A stretch of 34,203 nt of DNA. Origin: Bacteroidaceae bacterium. Lineage in GTDB: Bacteria > Bacteroidota > Bacteroidia > Bacteroidales > Bacteroidaceae. The stretch covers positions 1-34,203 of the forward strand of contig JAGBPB010000046.1 of assembly GCA_017633615.1 (NCBI GenBank), written 5' to 3'. Position numbers and translations under genes: made by a program. The notes beneath the pieces are model-generated. The model saw only the letters and a program-made list of their open reading frames with translations. It was not told the DNA's origin and made no database searches. Every line of letters starts with the position of its first letter. Position 1 is the first letter of the stretch. Below, piece after piece: positions 1 through 6,997 of this stretch.

Positions 1-309
1 AATGACAAAGATTATGACGGGTACAATGAGCCAGCCTATCAGCCACGGGAGTTTTATATTAAACTTTGCATCAAGGTCTTTCAGAACTGGCTCCTTGAAT
101 ATGAGTTGGGTAAAAACAACAGCCAGCAACGGAATGAGCATGGAACCGGCACCCATTATTAGTCCTTTCAATACACTTCCGGTGTCAACGGTGGCACCAT
201 TGAGCTCTATTGTAGTTGTAGTGGCACCGATGGCATTCATAGCCATACCTACGGCAATCATCGGAATGAATGCCCATAATAGGAATACAATCAGTTTTTT
301 AGTATTCAT
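1..309 (-). CDS. Membrane protein, N-terminal part; probable CPBP-family intramembrane protease
   Basis: Only the first 103 codons are in the window; the gene continues past the left edge. The reading frame begins at the ATG at 309-307 and overlaps the stop of the upstream hydrolase by 4 bp (ATGA), so translation is likely coupled. The protein starts MNTKKLIVFLLWAFIPMIAV, a first membrane helix. A polar stretch follows (about residues 28-45), then a second helix with IPLLAVVFTQLIFKEPVLK and a third with LPWLIGWLIVPVIIF. The pattern of helix, charged KEP segment and WL-x-GWL helix resembles the N-terminal part of CPBP (Abi) intramembrane glutamic proteases of Bacteroidales. The family's diagnostic EExxxR and FxxxH motifs would lie in the missing half, so the assignment is an inference. 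That this is a multi-pass membrane protein is much safer. Confidence 0.55.
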   Translation of the reverse strand, partial: MNTKKLIVFLLWAFIPMIAVGMAMNAIGATTTTIELNGATVDTGSVLKGLIMGAGSMLIPLLAVVFTQLIFKEPVLKDLDAKFNIKLPWLIGWLIVPVIIFVI

Positions 310-1046
310 AATCCTGTGATTTTAATAATCCGTTTTGCAACTTCATCGGGATTATCCACAAGGAACTGGCCGTGGTTCATCTTGGGGAAGATTTCTATCT
401 GTGCATTCGGGCAGAGTTTTTTTAAATGCTCGGCCTGAGGTTTTGCAACGAATGCCTCCTTTGTGCCGTACCAGAAGTGTATGTCATTTCCCGATATGCT
501 TTCCAACTTGTTGGTGTAGACCGATTTATAACCGTCACGAACGGCTTTGCCCTTACCGTATGGCCAAACCTTCTTGCACTCGTCAAGCAGCACATCATAG
601 TAGTGTGAGTGGAAGACAAAGCGCCAGAATCCGGTCCAGTGGTAGCAGGTCCAGACGTTGAAACTCTGGTAGTAGCGTATGGGGTCTACGCTCCAGCGGG
701 GCAGGGGGAGCAACGGGGCTGCGTCCATTATTGCGTGGCCGATGCCAATCTCGTTACGTTCCAATACGCGGGAGAGTATCTTGCCGCCCAGTGACAGACC
801 GTATGCTGTATCAAGTTTGCTGCCCAGGTTCTCCTGTACATATTTTATTATCTGCACGGCCTGGTCATCGACTGATGTAAACTGTGATGTCTGGCCCAGA
901 AGGAAGCCGTCATTGTCCACTGTGGTGATGCTGAACTGGCCTTTAAGCAGTTCAATGAGCGGCAGGAATATCTCATGTGATACCCCAAGTCCCGGAATCA
1001 GCAGCAGCGTGGGTTTATCGGCCTCTCCGTATGTGTAGAACAGCAT
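306..1046 (-). CDS. Alpha/beta hydrolase
   Basis: A 246-residue single-domain alpha/beta hydrolase with no signal peptide, so probably cytoplasmic. The oxyanion-side motif LLLIPGLGVSHEIF is at about residues 14-27, and the nucleophile elbow YGLSLGG places the catalytic Ser at residue 85. The likely catalytic His is 225, in KMNHGQF. The acidic residue is not certain; the segment DIHFWYGTKEAFV (188-200) is where it normally sits. An insertion rich in Trp and Tyr (about 118-165) forms the lid. The substrate cannot be read from sequence. The gene is divergent from the eight-gene run that starts at 1148 and is coupled to the downstream membrane protein by a 4-bp ATGA overlap. A -7-like TAAATTCG (1069-1062 on this strand) lies just upstream, but no well-spaced -33 was found. 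Confidence 0.85.
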   Translation of the reverse strand: MLFYTYGEADKPTLLLIPGLGVSHEIFLPLIELLKGQFSITTVDNDGFLLGQTSQFTSVDDQAVQIIKYVQENLGSKLDTAYGLSLGGKILSRVLERNEIGIGHAIMDAAPLLPLPRWSVDPIRYYQSFNVWTCYHWTGFWRFVFHSHYYDVLLDECKKVWPYGKGKAVRDGYKSVYTNKLESISGNDIHFWYGTKEAFVAKPQAEHLKKLCPNAQIEIFPKMNHGQFLVDNPDEVAKRIIKITGL

Positions 1047-1130
1047 TCCTCTATTTTTTTGCGAATTTACTAAAAAAATGAGTGCAACTGAATTGCAAAT
1101 AATGTACCTTCGTTAAAACAATTTTTAGCC

Positions 1131-1151
1131 ATGGGAGGGCTTACAAAATGA
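1131..1151 (+). promoter_or_regulatory. Six-codon upstream reading frame overlapping the acyltransferase start
   Basis: An ATG at 1131 opens the mini-frame M-G-G-L-T-K-stop. Its TGA (1149-1151) overlaps the ATG of the acyltransferase at 1148 in an ATGA arrangement. The GGGAGGG stretch inside it (1133-1139) is also the best Shine-Dalgarno-like sequence for the main start. It could be a leader peptide that couples translation, or simply the ribosome-binding region. Confidence 0.3.
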
Positions 1152-2245
1152 GGAAACATTGGATTGACAATCTGCGTTGGGCTACAGTGCTTCTGGTGTT
1201 GTTTTATCATGTAATCTATTTTTACAACAACAAGGGTGTGTTTGGCGGTATCGGCGGCTTTGGGGAGTTCCCTGAGGTTCAGCAATACCAGGATGTGGTG
1301 ATGTATATGCTTTATCCCTGGTTTATGCCGCTGCTGTTCCTGCTGGCAGGTATGAGCACCCGATACTCACTGCAGCGCAAAACCGGTAAGGAGTGGTTCC
1401 GCTCACGTACTCTTAAACTGCTTGTGCCCAGCACCTTAGGTCTTTTTGTGTTCCATTGGATGGTGGGCTATTTCAATACGGTTACTGCTGGCGAGATTGT
1501 ATTCAAGGATATGACGTTAGTGGCCAAGTACTTGATTTTTGCTATTTCAGGTACCGGTCCGCTGTGGTTTGCGCAGGATCTGTGGCTGTTCTCACTTTTG
1601 TTCTTGATTGTTCGTAAACTTGACGGAAAGGATAAACTGTGGAACTTTTGCGGAAAGAGCGGGATAGTTGTGATTGTGCTGCTTGGTGTACTTTTCTGGG
1701 CAGCAGAACAAACTTTGATCAAGAACCCGCGTCCCGATTCAGCCGACGGACTGGCAAACCTTTATAAGCCGGTGTTCTATTTTACGGTATTTCTTCTGGG
1801 CTACTTTGTGTTCTCGCATGATGAGGTTCAGGAGAAGGTGCGCAAAGCCTGGATTCCGCTCATGGCATGCGCTGTTGTTGCCGGCATCATTTTGATTATT
1901 ACCACTTGGGGAGAGAACAATACATCACCGCAATATCTATGCAGCCCCATGAACTGCCTCTATGGCTGGTTGATGTGTCTGTCCATGATGGGCTGGTTCA
2001 ACGCCCGTTACGATTGCACCAACACATTCTCGCAATATATGACCCGCAGCAGTTACGGTCTCTATATTGTTCACTATCTGGTTATTGCAGCTCTGGGCTA
2101 TCAGATGAAAATGCATACAGACCTGCCTCCTGTTGCAATGTATATAATCCTTACCATTGCTGTGTTCGCCCTGTCTCCTGCAATCTATGAAGCATTGCAC
2201 AGGATTCCGTTCATCCGCTGGTGCGTTTTTGGTGAAAAAAAGTGA
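1148..2245 (+). CDS. Acyltransferase-3 family integral membrane protein
   Basis: A 365-residue multi-pass membrane protein of the acyltransferase-3 (OafA/YrhL-like) superfamily, which O-acylates envelope glycans and other acceptors from the cytoplasmic membrane. The N-terminus carries the family's R-x10-H signature: Arg10 in DNLRW and His21 in LLVLFYHVIYFY. About ten hydrophobic segments follow, among them PWFMPLLFLLAGMST (about 56-70), and the C-terminus ends in a short basic tail. The first of eight same-strand genes with gaps of 12 bp or less or overlaps, it is 12 bp from the ICMT-like gene. The DUF418 gene two downstream belongs to a related group of multi-pass proteins. The acceptor and acyl donor are unknown. 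The start is supported by GGGAGGG upstream. Confidence 0.85.
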   Translation: MRKHWIDNLRWATVLLVLFYHVIYFYNNKGVFGGIGGFGEFPEVQQYQDVVMYMLYPWFMPLLFLLAGMSTRYSLQRKTGKEWFRSRTLKLLVPSTLGLFVFHWMVGYFNTVTAGEIVFKDMTLVAKYLIFAISGTGPLWFAQDLWLFSLLFLIVRKLDGKDKLWNFCGKSGIVVIVLLGVLFWAAEQTLIKNPRPDSADGLANLYKPVFYFTVFLLGYFVFSHDEVQEKVRKAWIPLMACAVVAGIILIITTWGENNTSPQYLCSPMNCLYGWLMCLSMMGWFNARYDCTNTFSQYMTRSSYGLYIVHYLVIAALGYQMKMHTDLPPVAMYIILTIAVFALSPAIYEALHRIPFIRWCVFGEKK

Positions 2246-2257
2246 TATCTTAGCACC

Positions 2258-2737
2258 ATGAAAACTTTAAGAGAGATTCTGGGCTACCTGCTCGGAGGAG
2301 TGTTGTTTGTGGGGCTGATGCCCGCGGTGATGTGGCTTGCTACGGGTATGCCGGCTTTGGAGCATATCGGAGCTTTAAGAGCATCAATTACAGGTGTTCT
2401 GATGATTGGCGGCCTGTCGCTGAGCGTATGGACAATCGTTTACATGAAGCGTCAGGGCAAGGGTAATCCCATGGATGCCTTTGGCCATGAGTTTGCTCCG
2501 CGCACACAGCATTTGATGGTTGCAGGTCCATACAGGATTAACCGCAATCCCATGCTCACAGGTACTTTGACTTACCTGGCCGGTGCTGCCGTATGGCTCT
2601 GGAGCTGGCAGGCAGTAGTGGTTTGGGTCGCATTCTTCTGCATCATGTTCGTGCAGGTGCTGAGTGAGGAGAAACGCCTGCGCCGCGATTTTGGCAGTGA
2701 GTATGAGGAGTATTGCAAACGTTCACGCAGATTTTGA
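2258..2737 (+). CDS. Isoprenylcysteine carboxyl methyltransferase-like membrane protein
   Basis: A 159-residue membrane protein with about four hydrophobic segments. The C-terminal half has the hallmark of the ICMT/phospholipid-methyltransferase (PEMT-like) fold: GPYRINRNPMLTG (about residues 89-101), followed by a helix and EEKRLRRDFGSEYEEYCKRS, which close the SAM site in this family. Bacterial members methylate lipids or small substrates; true prenylcysteine substrates are not expected in bacteria, so the substrate is open. It sits 12 bp after the acyltransferase and 1 bp before the DUF418 start, clearly in the same transcript. Together the three suggest a membrane-lipid or envelope modification module, which is an inference. 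Confidence 0.8.
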   Translation: MKTLREILGYLLGGVLFVGLMPAVMWLATGMPALEHIGALRASITGVLMIGGLSLSVWTIVYMKRQGKGNPMDAFGHEFAPRTQHLMVAGPYRINRNPMLTGTLTYLAGAAVWLWSWQAVVVWVAFFCIMFVQVLSEEKRLRRDFGSEYEEYCKRSRRF

Positions 2738-2738
2738 T

Positions 2739-3845
2739 ATGTACAAGACAACAGGACTTAAAAACAGCCGCATAGAGGTGGCCGATGCCCTGCGAGGGCT
2801 TGCTGTAGCCGGGATTATTCTGTTTCACTCGGTTGAGCATTTCAACACTTTTGCCAGAGAGATAAAATATACCCTTCCTTGTGACGGGACAGTGTTCAGC
2901 GTACTGCAGGCATTGCTTTCAGGCAAGATGTATGGAATCTTTGCGGTTCTCTTTGGACTCAGTTTCTTTATCATGCGTGACAATCAGGAGCAGAAGGGTA
3001 AGGACTTTTCACTCCGTTTTGCGTGGCGTATGGTGCTGCTGTTCCTCTTTGGCGTGCTTAATGTATGTTTCTATGACGGTGATATACTTATCACATACGC
3101 CATTTTAGGCCTGCTGCTCATTCCTGCAGGCTACCTGAACAACAAATGGCTGTGGGCAATAACCATTCTGTTGCTTGTTCAGCCGTTAGAGATCTATGCC
3201 CATCTGGTGGGCTGGCATCCTGATTCCCGATGGGTGAACATGGGTTATTTCAAGCTTATGCAGGGACATGACACGTTCTGGCACTCGGCCGCCACGAACA
3301 TCCAGTTAGGCATCAAGGTCACTCTTGGTTGGTTCTGGTTCCACGGCCGTATCACTCAGACTCTGGGACTGTTCTACCTTGGATTGCTCATCGGCCGTGC
3401 ACGCCTTTTTTACAATGAAGGTGATAATCTTAAGAAGTGGCGCTTGATTTTGTGCGTATCGGCCATACTGGTTATAGTCGGTGCTTTTGTAAAGTTTGGC
3501 AAGTTTGATGACCTGCTGCATCCCATGTGGAATCTGGCTATCCTGATGCTCATCATGTCAGCTGGAGTAATGCTCTGGTATCGTTTCAAGGGATTCAGGA
3601 ACGTTTTTGGCAAGCTTGGATTCTTTGGCCGCATGAGTCTGACCAACTACCTGCTGCAGTCCATTCTGGGCAGCCTGCTGTTCTACGAGTGGGGATTCAG
3701 CCTCTACAACACACTGGGAACCACATGGTCAGCGCTTGTAGGACTGGGTATGATTGTATTCCAGTACAGCATCCTCAAACTCTGGTCCAAGAACCATGAG
3801 CGCGGACCTCTGGAGGGACTGTGGCGTCGCCTTACTTGGATTTAA
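2739..3845 (+). CDS. DUF418 domain-containing membrane protein
   Basis: A 368-residue multi-pass membrane protein. The start chosen is the ATG at 2739, 1 bp after the preceding stop; the frame is open further upstream, but that part overlaps the ICMT-like gene. The N-terminus reads RIEVADALRGLAVAGIILFH, the typical opening of DUF418/YeiB-type proteins, whose fold is related to acyltransferase-3 proteins. The C-terminal half (GFFGRMSLTNYLLQSILGSL, about 290-310, then a helix and SxxWSKNHERGPLEGLWRR) matches the conserved DUF418 domain. The ending GPLEGLWRRLTW is a family hallmark. The biochemical role of DUF418 is not established. It stands 11 bp before the GNAT-zinc ribbon gene. Confidence 0.85.
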   Translation: MYKTTGLKNSRIEVADALRGLAVAGIILFHSVEHFNTFAREIKYTLPCDGTVFSVLQALLSGKMYGIFAVLFGLSFFIMRDNQEQKGKDFSLRFAWRMVLLFLFGVLNVCFYDGDILITYAILGLLLIPAGYLNNKWLWAITILLLVQPLEIYAHLVGWHPDSRWVNMGYFKLMQGHDTFWHSAATNIQLGIKVTLGWFWFHGRITQTLGLFYLGLLIGRARLFYNEGDNLKKWRLILCVSAILVIVGAFVKFGKFDDLLHPMWNLAILMLIMSAGVMLWYRFKGFRNVFGKLGFFGRMSLTNYLLQSILGSLLFYEWGFSLYNTLGTTWSALVGLGMIVFQYSILKLWSKNHERGPLEGLWRRLTWI

Positions 3846-3856
3846 AATATTTATAT

Positions 3857-4750
3857 ATGATTATAAGATTAGAAGAGAAAAAGGACTGGCGTGAGGTGGA
3901 GAACCTTACGCGTGAGGCATTCTGGAACGTTTATAAGCCCGGATGTCTGGAGCATTATGTGCTCAACCGGTACAGGAGCAATCCGGATTTCATTCCTGAA
4001 CTGGATTATGTGATGGAGGAGGACGGTAAGATTATAGGTCATGTGATGTTTTCAAAGGCAGAGATAGTGCTTGATGACGGCACAAAGTTCCCGTCATGGA
4101 CATTTGGGCCGATAAGCATCCACCCGGACTACAAGCGCAAGGGTTATGGCCTGAAACTTCTTCAATACGCATTGGATAAGGCTCGCAGTATGGGTATCGG
4201 CCTTCTTTGCATGGAGGGTAATATTGATTTCTACAAACATGCGGGCTTTGATTTGGCCAGCAAGCTCAAGATACATTACCACGCAGAACCAAGGGATGCG
4301 GAGGTGCCTTATTTCCTTGCTCAGGAACTTATTCCGGGTTATTGGAGTGGGCGAGAGGGTACCTACTGTCCGCCAGCCGGTTACTTTGTGGCCGATACTG
4401 ATCCCGCAGGATTTGAGGCTTACGAGGCTACTTTCCCGGCAAAAGCCAAGGCTTTCCAGTCCGGACAATTACCTCAGTTCTGCCAGAGCTGCGGTATGCC
4501 GCTTACCAAGAATGAGGATTGCGGTACAAACGCTGATGGTAGCATTAATTTTGACTATTGCAAGTACTGCTATGCTGATGGCCACTTCCTGCAGGATATG
4601 ACTATGGATCAGATGATTGAGCATTGCGCCCAGTTTGTGGATGAAGTAAACAAGAACATGCCCAAGCCCATGACGCGTGATGAGTATAAACAGATGATGT
4701 ACGGATTCTTCCCAATGCTTAAGAGATGGAGAAAAAGAGCAAGATTATAG
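3857..4750 (+). CDS. GNAT acetyltransferase fused to a C-terminal zinc ribbon
   Basis: A 297-residue two-domain protein. Residues 1 to about 200 are a GNAT N-acetyltransferase: GPISIHPDYKRKGYGLKLLQ carries the acetyl-CoA loop (R/K-x-G-Y-G). Residues about 207-240 form a putative zinc ribbon with CQSC (Cys209/Cys212), Cys222 and CKYC (Cys235/Cys238), followed by a helical tail ending MYGFFPMLKRWRKRARL. The ribbon resembles a small domain that occurs alone in many Bacteroidota and Firmicutes. The start at 3857 is preferred over upstream in-frame codons because those lie inside the DUF418 gene. The 3' end overlaps the flavodoxin gene by 25 bp. The ribbon may give target specificity; the substrate is unknown. 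Confidence 0.85.
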   Translation: MIIRLEEKKDWREVENLTREAFWNVYKPGCLEHYVLNRYRSNPDFIPELDYVMEEDGKIIGHVMFSKAEIVLDDGTKFPSWTFGPISIHPDYKRKGYGLKLLQYALDKARSMGIGLLCMEGNIDFYKHAGFDLASKLKIHYHAEPRDAEVPYFLAQELIPGYWSGREGTYCPPAGYFVADTDPAGFEAYEATFPAKAKAFQSGQLPQFCQSCGMPLTKNEDCGTNADGSINFDYCKYCYADGHFLQDMTMDQMIEHCAQFVDEVNKNMPKPMTRDEYKQMMYGFFPMLKRWRKRARL

Positions 4751-5256
4751 TTTATGCCAGCCGATACGGCTCCACCAAGCGTTATGCCGATAAACTGTCG
4801 GAATTGACTGGTGTTGAGGCTGTTGACTACAGCAAGGTTAAGGATATATCGGCCTATGACAAAGTGATTTACATGGGATCAATCCTGGCCGGAACAGTAA
4901 CTGGCCTAAAGAAGACCGTCAGCAAAATGAAGGCTGCTCAGGAACTGGTGATTGTTACTGTGGGAATGCTTGACCCCAAGGATCCCGAGACCGTTACCGG
5001 CTTGCGCAGCAATATCAAACAGCAGATTCCGGCGGAATTATATGACGAGAGTAGGATTTTCCACCTGCACGGCTGCATTGACTATCCCAATCTCAACCTG
5101 TCACACCGTATGCTTATGTCAATGATGCGCTCCATGGCCTCCAAGAAGCCGGAGAGTGAACTTGACGCCGTGAGCCGCACCGTGCTTGCCACATACGGCC
5201 AGAGAATAGATTATGTGGATTTATCGGCCCTGGATGTAATTGTTCCGTCGGTATGA
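4726..5256 (+). CDS. Flavodoxin domain protein (HemG-like)
   Basis: A 176-residue flavodoxin-fold protein. Near the N-terminus, IIVYASRYGSTKRYADKLSE (about 7-26) is the FMN-phosphate loop, with the S/T-x-Y-G-S/T-T pattern. VIYMGSILAGTVTGLKK and LVIVTVGMLDPKDPET supply the other FMN-binding loops. The arrangement resembles the flavodoxin-like protoporphyrinogen oxidase HemG group, but many relatives have no role in heme synthesis, so only flavodoxin is claimed. The start lies inside the end of the GNAT-ribbon gene (25 bp overlap). Its own stop overlaps the next flavoprotein gene by 4 bp (ATGA), so this redox pair is probably co-translated. Confidence 0.8.
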   Translation: MEKKSKIIVYASRYGSTKRYADKLSELTGVEAVDYSKVKDISAYDKVIYMGSILAGTVTGLKKTVSKMKAAQELVIVTVGMLDPKDPETVTGLRSNIKQQIPAELYDESRIFHLHGCIDYPNLNLSHRMLMSMMRSMASKKPESELDAVSRTVLATYGQRIDYVDLSALDVIVPSV

Positions 5257-5822
5257 AGATTCTGATTATAAACGGCAGCCCCAAGAAGAGGGGATTGATC
5301 TCGCAGATGCTTGACATTATGCGTGTTGAGGCTGAGAATAGGGGTGACAGTGTTGAAACGGTGTACACCAATGACCTGAACGTAAAGCCTTGTATAGGCT
5401 GTATGGTCTGCCGCACCAAGAACAAGTGTGTGCTGGGTGAGGATGATTCACAGCGCATGATTGCCAAATTCCAGGAGGCCGATGCCATAATCATGGGTGC
5501 ACCCTGTTACTGGGGTAATATTCCCGGACAGATGAAACTGCTGTTTGACCGCATGGTCTATGGAATGATGCGTGATACGCCCCGTTTTCCGGAGCCTCTG
5601 CTTAAGGGAAAGAAGTGTATCCTGTTGAGCACCTGCACAACACCGTACCCCTGGAACGTATGGTTCAACCAATCCCACGGGGCAATCCGCGCCATGCGAG
5701 AAATCTGCCATTATGCCGGTTTCAAGATTGTAGCAACAATAGAGCGAGGCGGTACAGCCTGGCATCCTGAACTTTCAGAAAAGGACAAACGCAAGTGCTG
5801 CAAGGCAATACAGAAGTTATAG
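5253..5822 (+). CDS. Iron-sulfur-type flavoprotein / NAD(P)H-dependent oxidoreductase
   Basis: A 189-residue flavodoxin-like reductase. The N-terminal KILIINGSPKKRGLISQML is the FMN-phosphate loop, and GAPCYWGNIPGQMKLLFDR (about 87-105) is the second conserved segment of the NADPH-dependent FMN reductase family. Between them are Cys47, Cys50, Cys53 and Cys59. This C-x2-C-x2-C-x5-C spacing matches the compact cluster motif of iron-sulfur flavoproteins (Isf), which carry a [4Fe-4S] cluster; that a cluster is bound here is an inference. The gene overlaps the flavodoxin by 4 bp, suggesting the two exchange electrons or act in the same process. The next gene starts 3 bp after its stop. Confidence 0.82.
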   Translation: MKILIINGSPKKRGLISQMLDIMRVEAENRGDSVETVYTNDLNVKPCIGCMVCRTKNKCVLGEDDSQRMIAKFQEADAIIMGAPCYWGNIPGQMKLLFDRMVYGMMRDTPRFPEPLLKGKKCILLSTCTTPYPWNVWFNQSHGAIRAMREICHYAGFKIVATIERGGTAWHPELSEKDKRKCCKAIQKL

Positions 5823-5825
5823 AAT

Positions 5826-6347
5826 ATGATTCTGACAAGTGACATAATACGTTCCGTTCAGGGGGAGGCTGATGCGCAGGCGGTTTACCGTGAGCTGCGC
5901 AAGACCGGTGATTTTGTGGGTCTTGCGCGGCAGTTTGCGTTTGATGCTGATTACCGTGTGGCCAGAAATGCATTGTGGACACTTACCAAGGCTACTACTC
6001 AGGAAATTACCCAGTTGCAGCCCATGATGGATGAACTGATTGATTTAGCGTTGAAGACTGAGAGTTCATCGGTCCGTAGGCTGTCTCTTAATGTTGTTGA
6101 TATGCTTGAATTTAAGGAGGAGGATCTGCGCTCTGACCTGTATGATTTCTGTCTGGAGCATGGGGTTGATGTTGAGGAGCTGCCAGGTGTTCAGGCCATA
6201 TGCATTAAGATTGCGTACCGAATAAGCACTTTCTATCCGGAACTGATGGCAGAACTTAAGCGTATCCTTGAAGGAATGGAGATTGAGTACTACAAACCCG
6301 CTGTGAAAAGTATCAGAAGTAGAATTTTGAGTGGAAAGTATCAATGA
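5826..6347 (+). CDS. HEAT-like helical repeat protein of unknown function
   Basis: A 173-residue, apparently all-helical soluble protein without signal peptide or membrane segment. Helices such as DADYRVARNALWTLTKA, ESSSVRRLSLNVVDMLEF and PGVQAICIKIAYRISTFYPE have the size and pattern of HEAT/armadillo repeats, with the xVRRxSLxxx signature typical of such units. These scaffolds usually bind proteins or nucleic acids. No catalytic residues are recognised and no precise family is claimed. It lies 3 bp after the flavoprotein, and its stop overlaps the downstream GNAT start by 4 bp, which argues that it is a real translated gene. Confidence 0.7.
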   Translation: MILTSDIIRSVQGEADAQAVYRELRKTGDFVGLARQFAFDADYRVARNALWTLTKATTQEITQLQPMMDELIDLALKTESSSVRRLSLNVVDMLEFKEEDLRSDLYDFCLEHGVDVEELPGVQAICIKIAYRISTFYPELMAELKRILEGMEIEYYKPAVKSIRSRILSGKYQ

Positions 6348-6862
6348 TGGAAACTGAAAGAATTGTGCTGCGCCCGTGGCGCGAGAGTGATGCCGAGGCG
6401 CTATTTAAATATGCAAGTGATCCCGATGTGGGACCGCGTGCGGGCTGGCCGCCGCACAAGAGTGTGGAGGAGAGCCTGCAGATTATACGCACCGTATTCA
6501 ATACACCTACTATGTGGGCTGTGGAACTCAAGGAGACAGGCGAGGCGATAGGGTGCGTGGGATATCTGCCTGCGTCAGTATCAAATCTTCAAATACCTGA
6601 TGACCAGTGTGAGGTAGGTTACTGGATTGGCAAGCCATACTGGGGCCGGGGCATCTGCACTGAAGCGTTGCGTCTGGTAATAGATTATTGTTTCAAAGTA
6701 AAGCACTTTACGGTTCTTTGGGGAGATTTCTTTCCGAGCAACCCCGCATCGGGCCGCGTAATGCAGAAGTGCGGTTTTAAAGATACCGGGCGTGAGGTGG
6801 TGTGCCCCAATCTGGAAGTAGGCTCAGACCAACCGGTCAGGGTGCTAAAACTGCAAAAATGA
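6344..6862 (+). CDS. GNAT acetyltransferase, RimJ/RimL type
   Basis: A 172-residue N-acetyltransferase. The N-terminal ETERIVLRPWRESDAEALF (about 3-21) is the standard opening of the RimJ/RimL/YjjD-type GNAT group. EVGYWIGKPYWGRGICTEAL (about 88-107) holds the acetyl-CoA-binding G-R-G loop, and GRVMQKCGFKDTGRE follows near the C-terminus. The acceptor could be a protein N-terminus or a small molecule; sequence does not decide. It is the last gene of the eight-gene run and begins at an ATG overlapping the previous stop by 4 bp. A second ATG follows immediately. A GGGGACGG-type palindromic element lies directly behind the stop. Confidence 0.85.
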   Translation: MMETERIVLRPWRESDAEALFKYASDPDVGPRAGWPPHKSVEESLQIIRTVFNTPTMWAVELKETGEAIGCVGYLPASVSNLQIPDDQCEVGYWIGKPYWGRGICTEALRLVIDYCFKVKHFTVLWGDFFPSNPASGRVMQKCGFKDTGREVVCPNLEVGSDQPVRVLKLQK

Positions 6863-6863
6863 T

Positions 6864-6887
6864 ACAAATAGAACCGTCCCCTTTTGT
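6864..6887. repeat. Dispersed GGGGAC palindrome, copy 1 (GGGGACGGTTCT type)
   Basis: Two bases after the GNAT stop. Read on the minus strand, it has ACAAAA, the core GGGGACGGTTCT, then ATTTGT. The copy at 11257-11279 matches it at about 20 of 24 positions. No coding frame of note crosses it. It may act as a weak terminator or be an immobile trace of a short repeat family. Confidence 0.6.
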
Positions 6888-6982
6888 GCGATCATATTGC
6901 TGTATTGCTGCCTGATTTTGCTTTTTTTCACACTTAACGATGCAAGATTTTTGTTTTCCGGGATTTTAGATACAGAAAAACT

Positions 6983-6990
6983 TAAATTTG
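6983..6990 (+). promoter_or_regulatory. Candidate -7 promoter element of the serpin operon
   Basis: TAAATTTG matches the Bacteroidota -7 consensus TAnnTTTG exactly. It ends only 7 bp before the serpin ATG, so a transcript from it would have a leader of a few bases at most. A -33 TTG at the usual spacing was not found; the nearest (6951-6953) is 29 bp away, so the promoter is plausible but incomplete. Confidence 0.45.
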
Positions 6991-6997
6991 CATCGAT

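Noticed and set aside
2..319. Plus-strand open frame at the left edge
   Set aside because: It is the antisense shadow of a membrane-protein frame with a clear hydrophobic pattern, an ATGA-coupled start and a same-strand neighbour.
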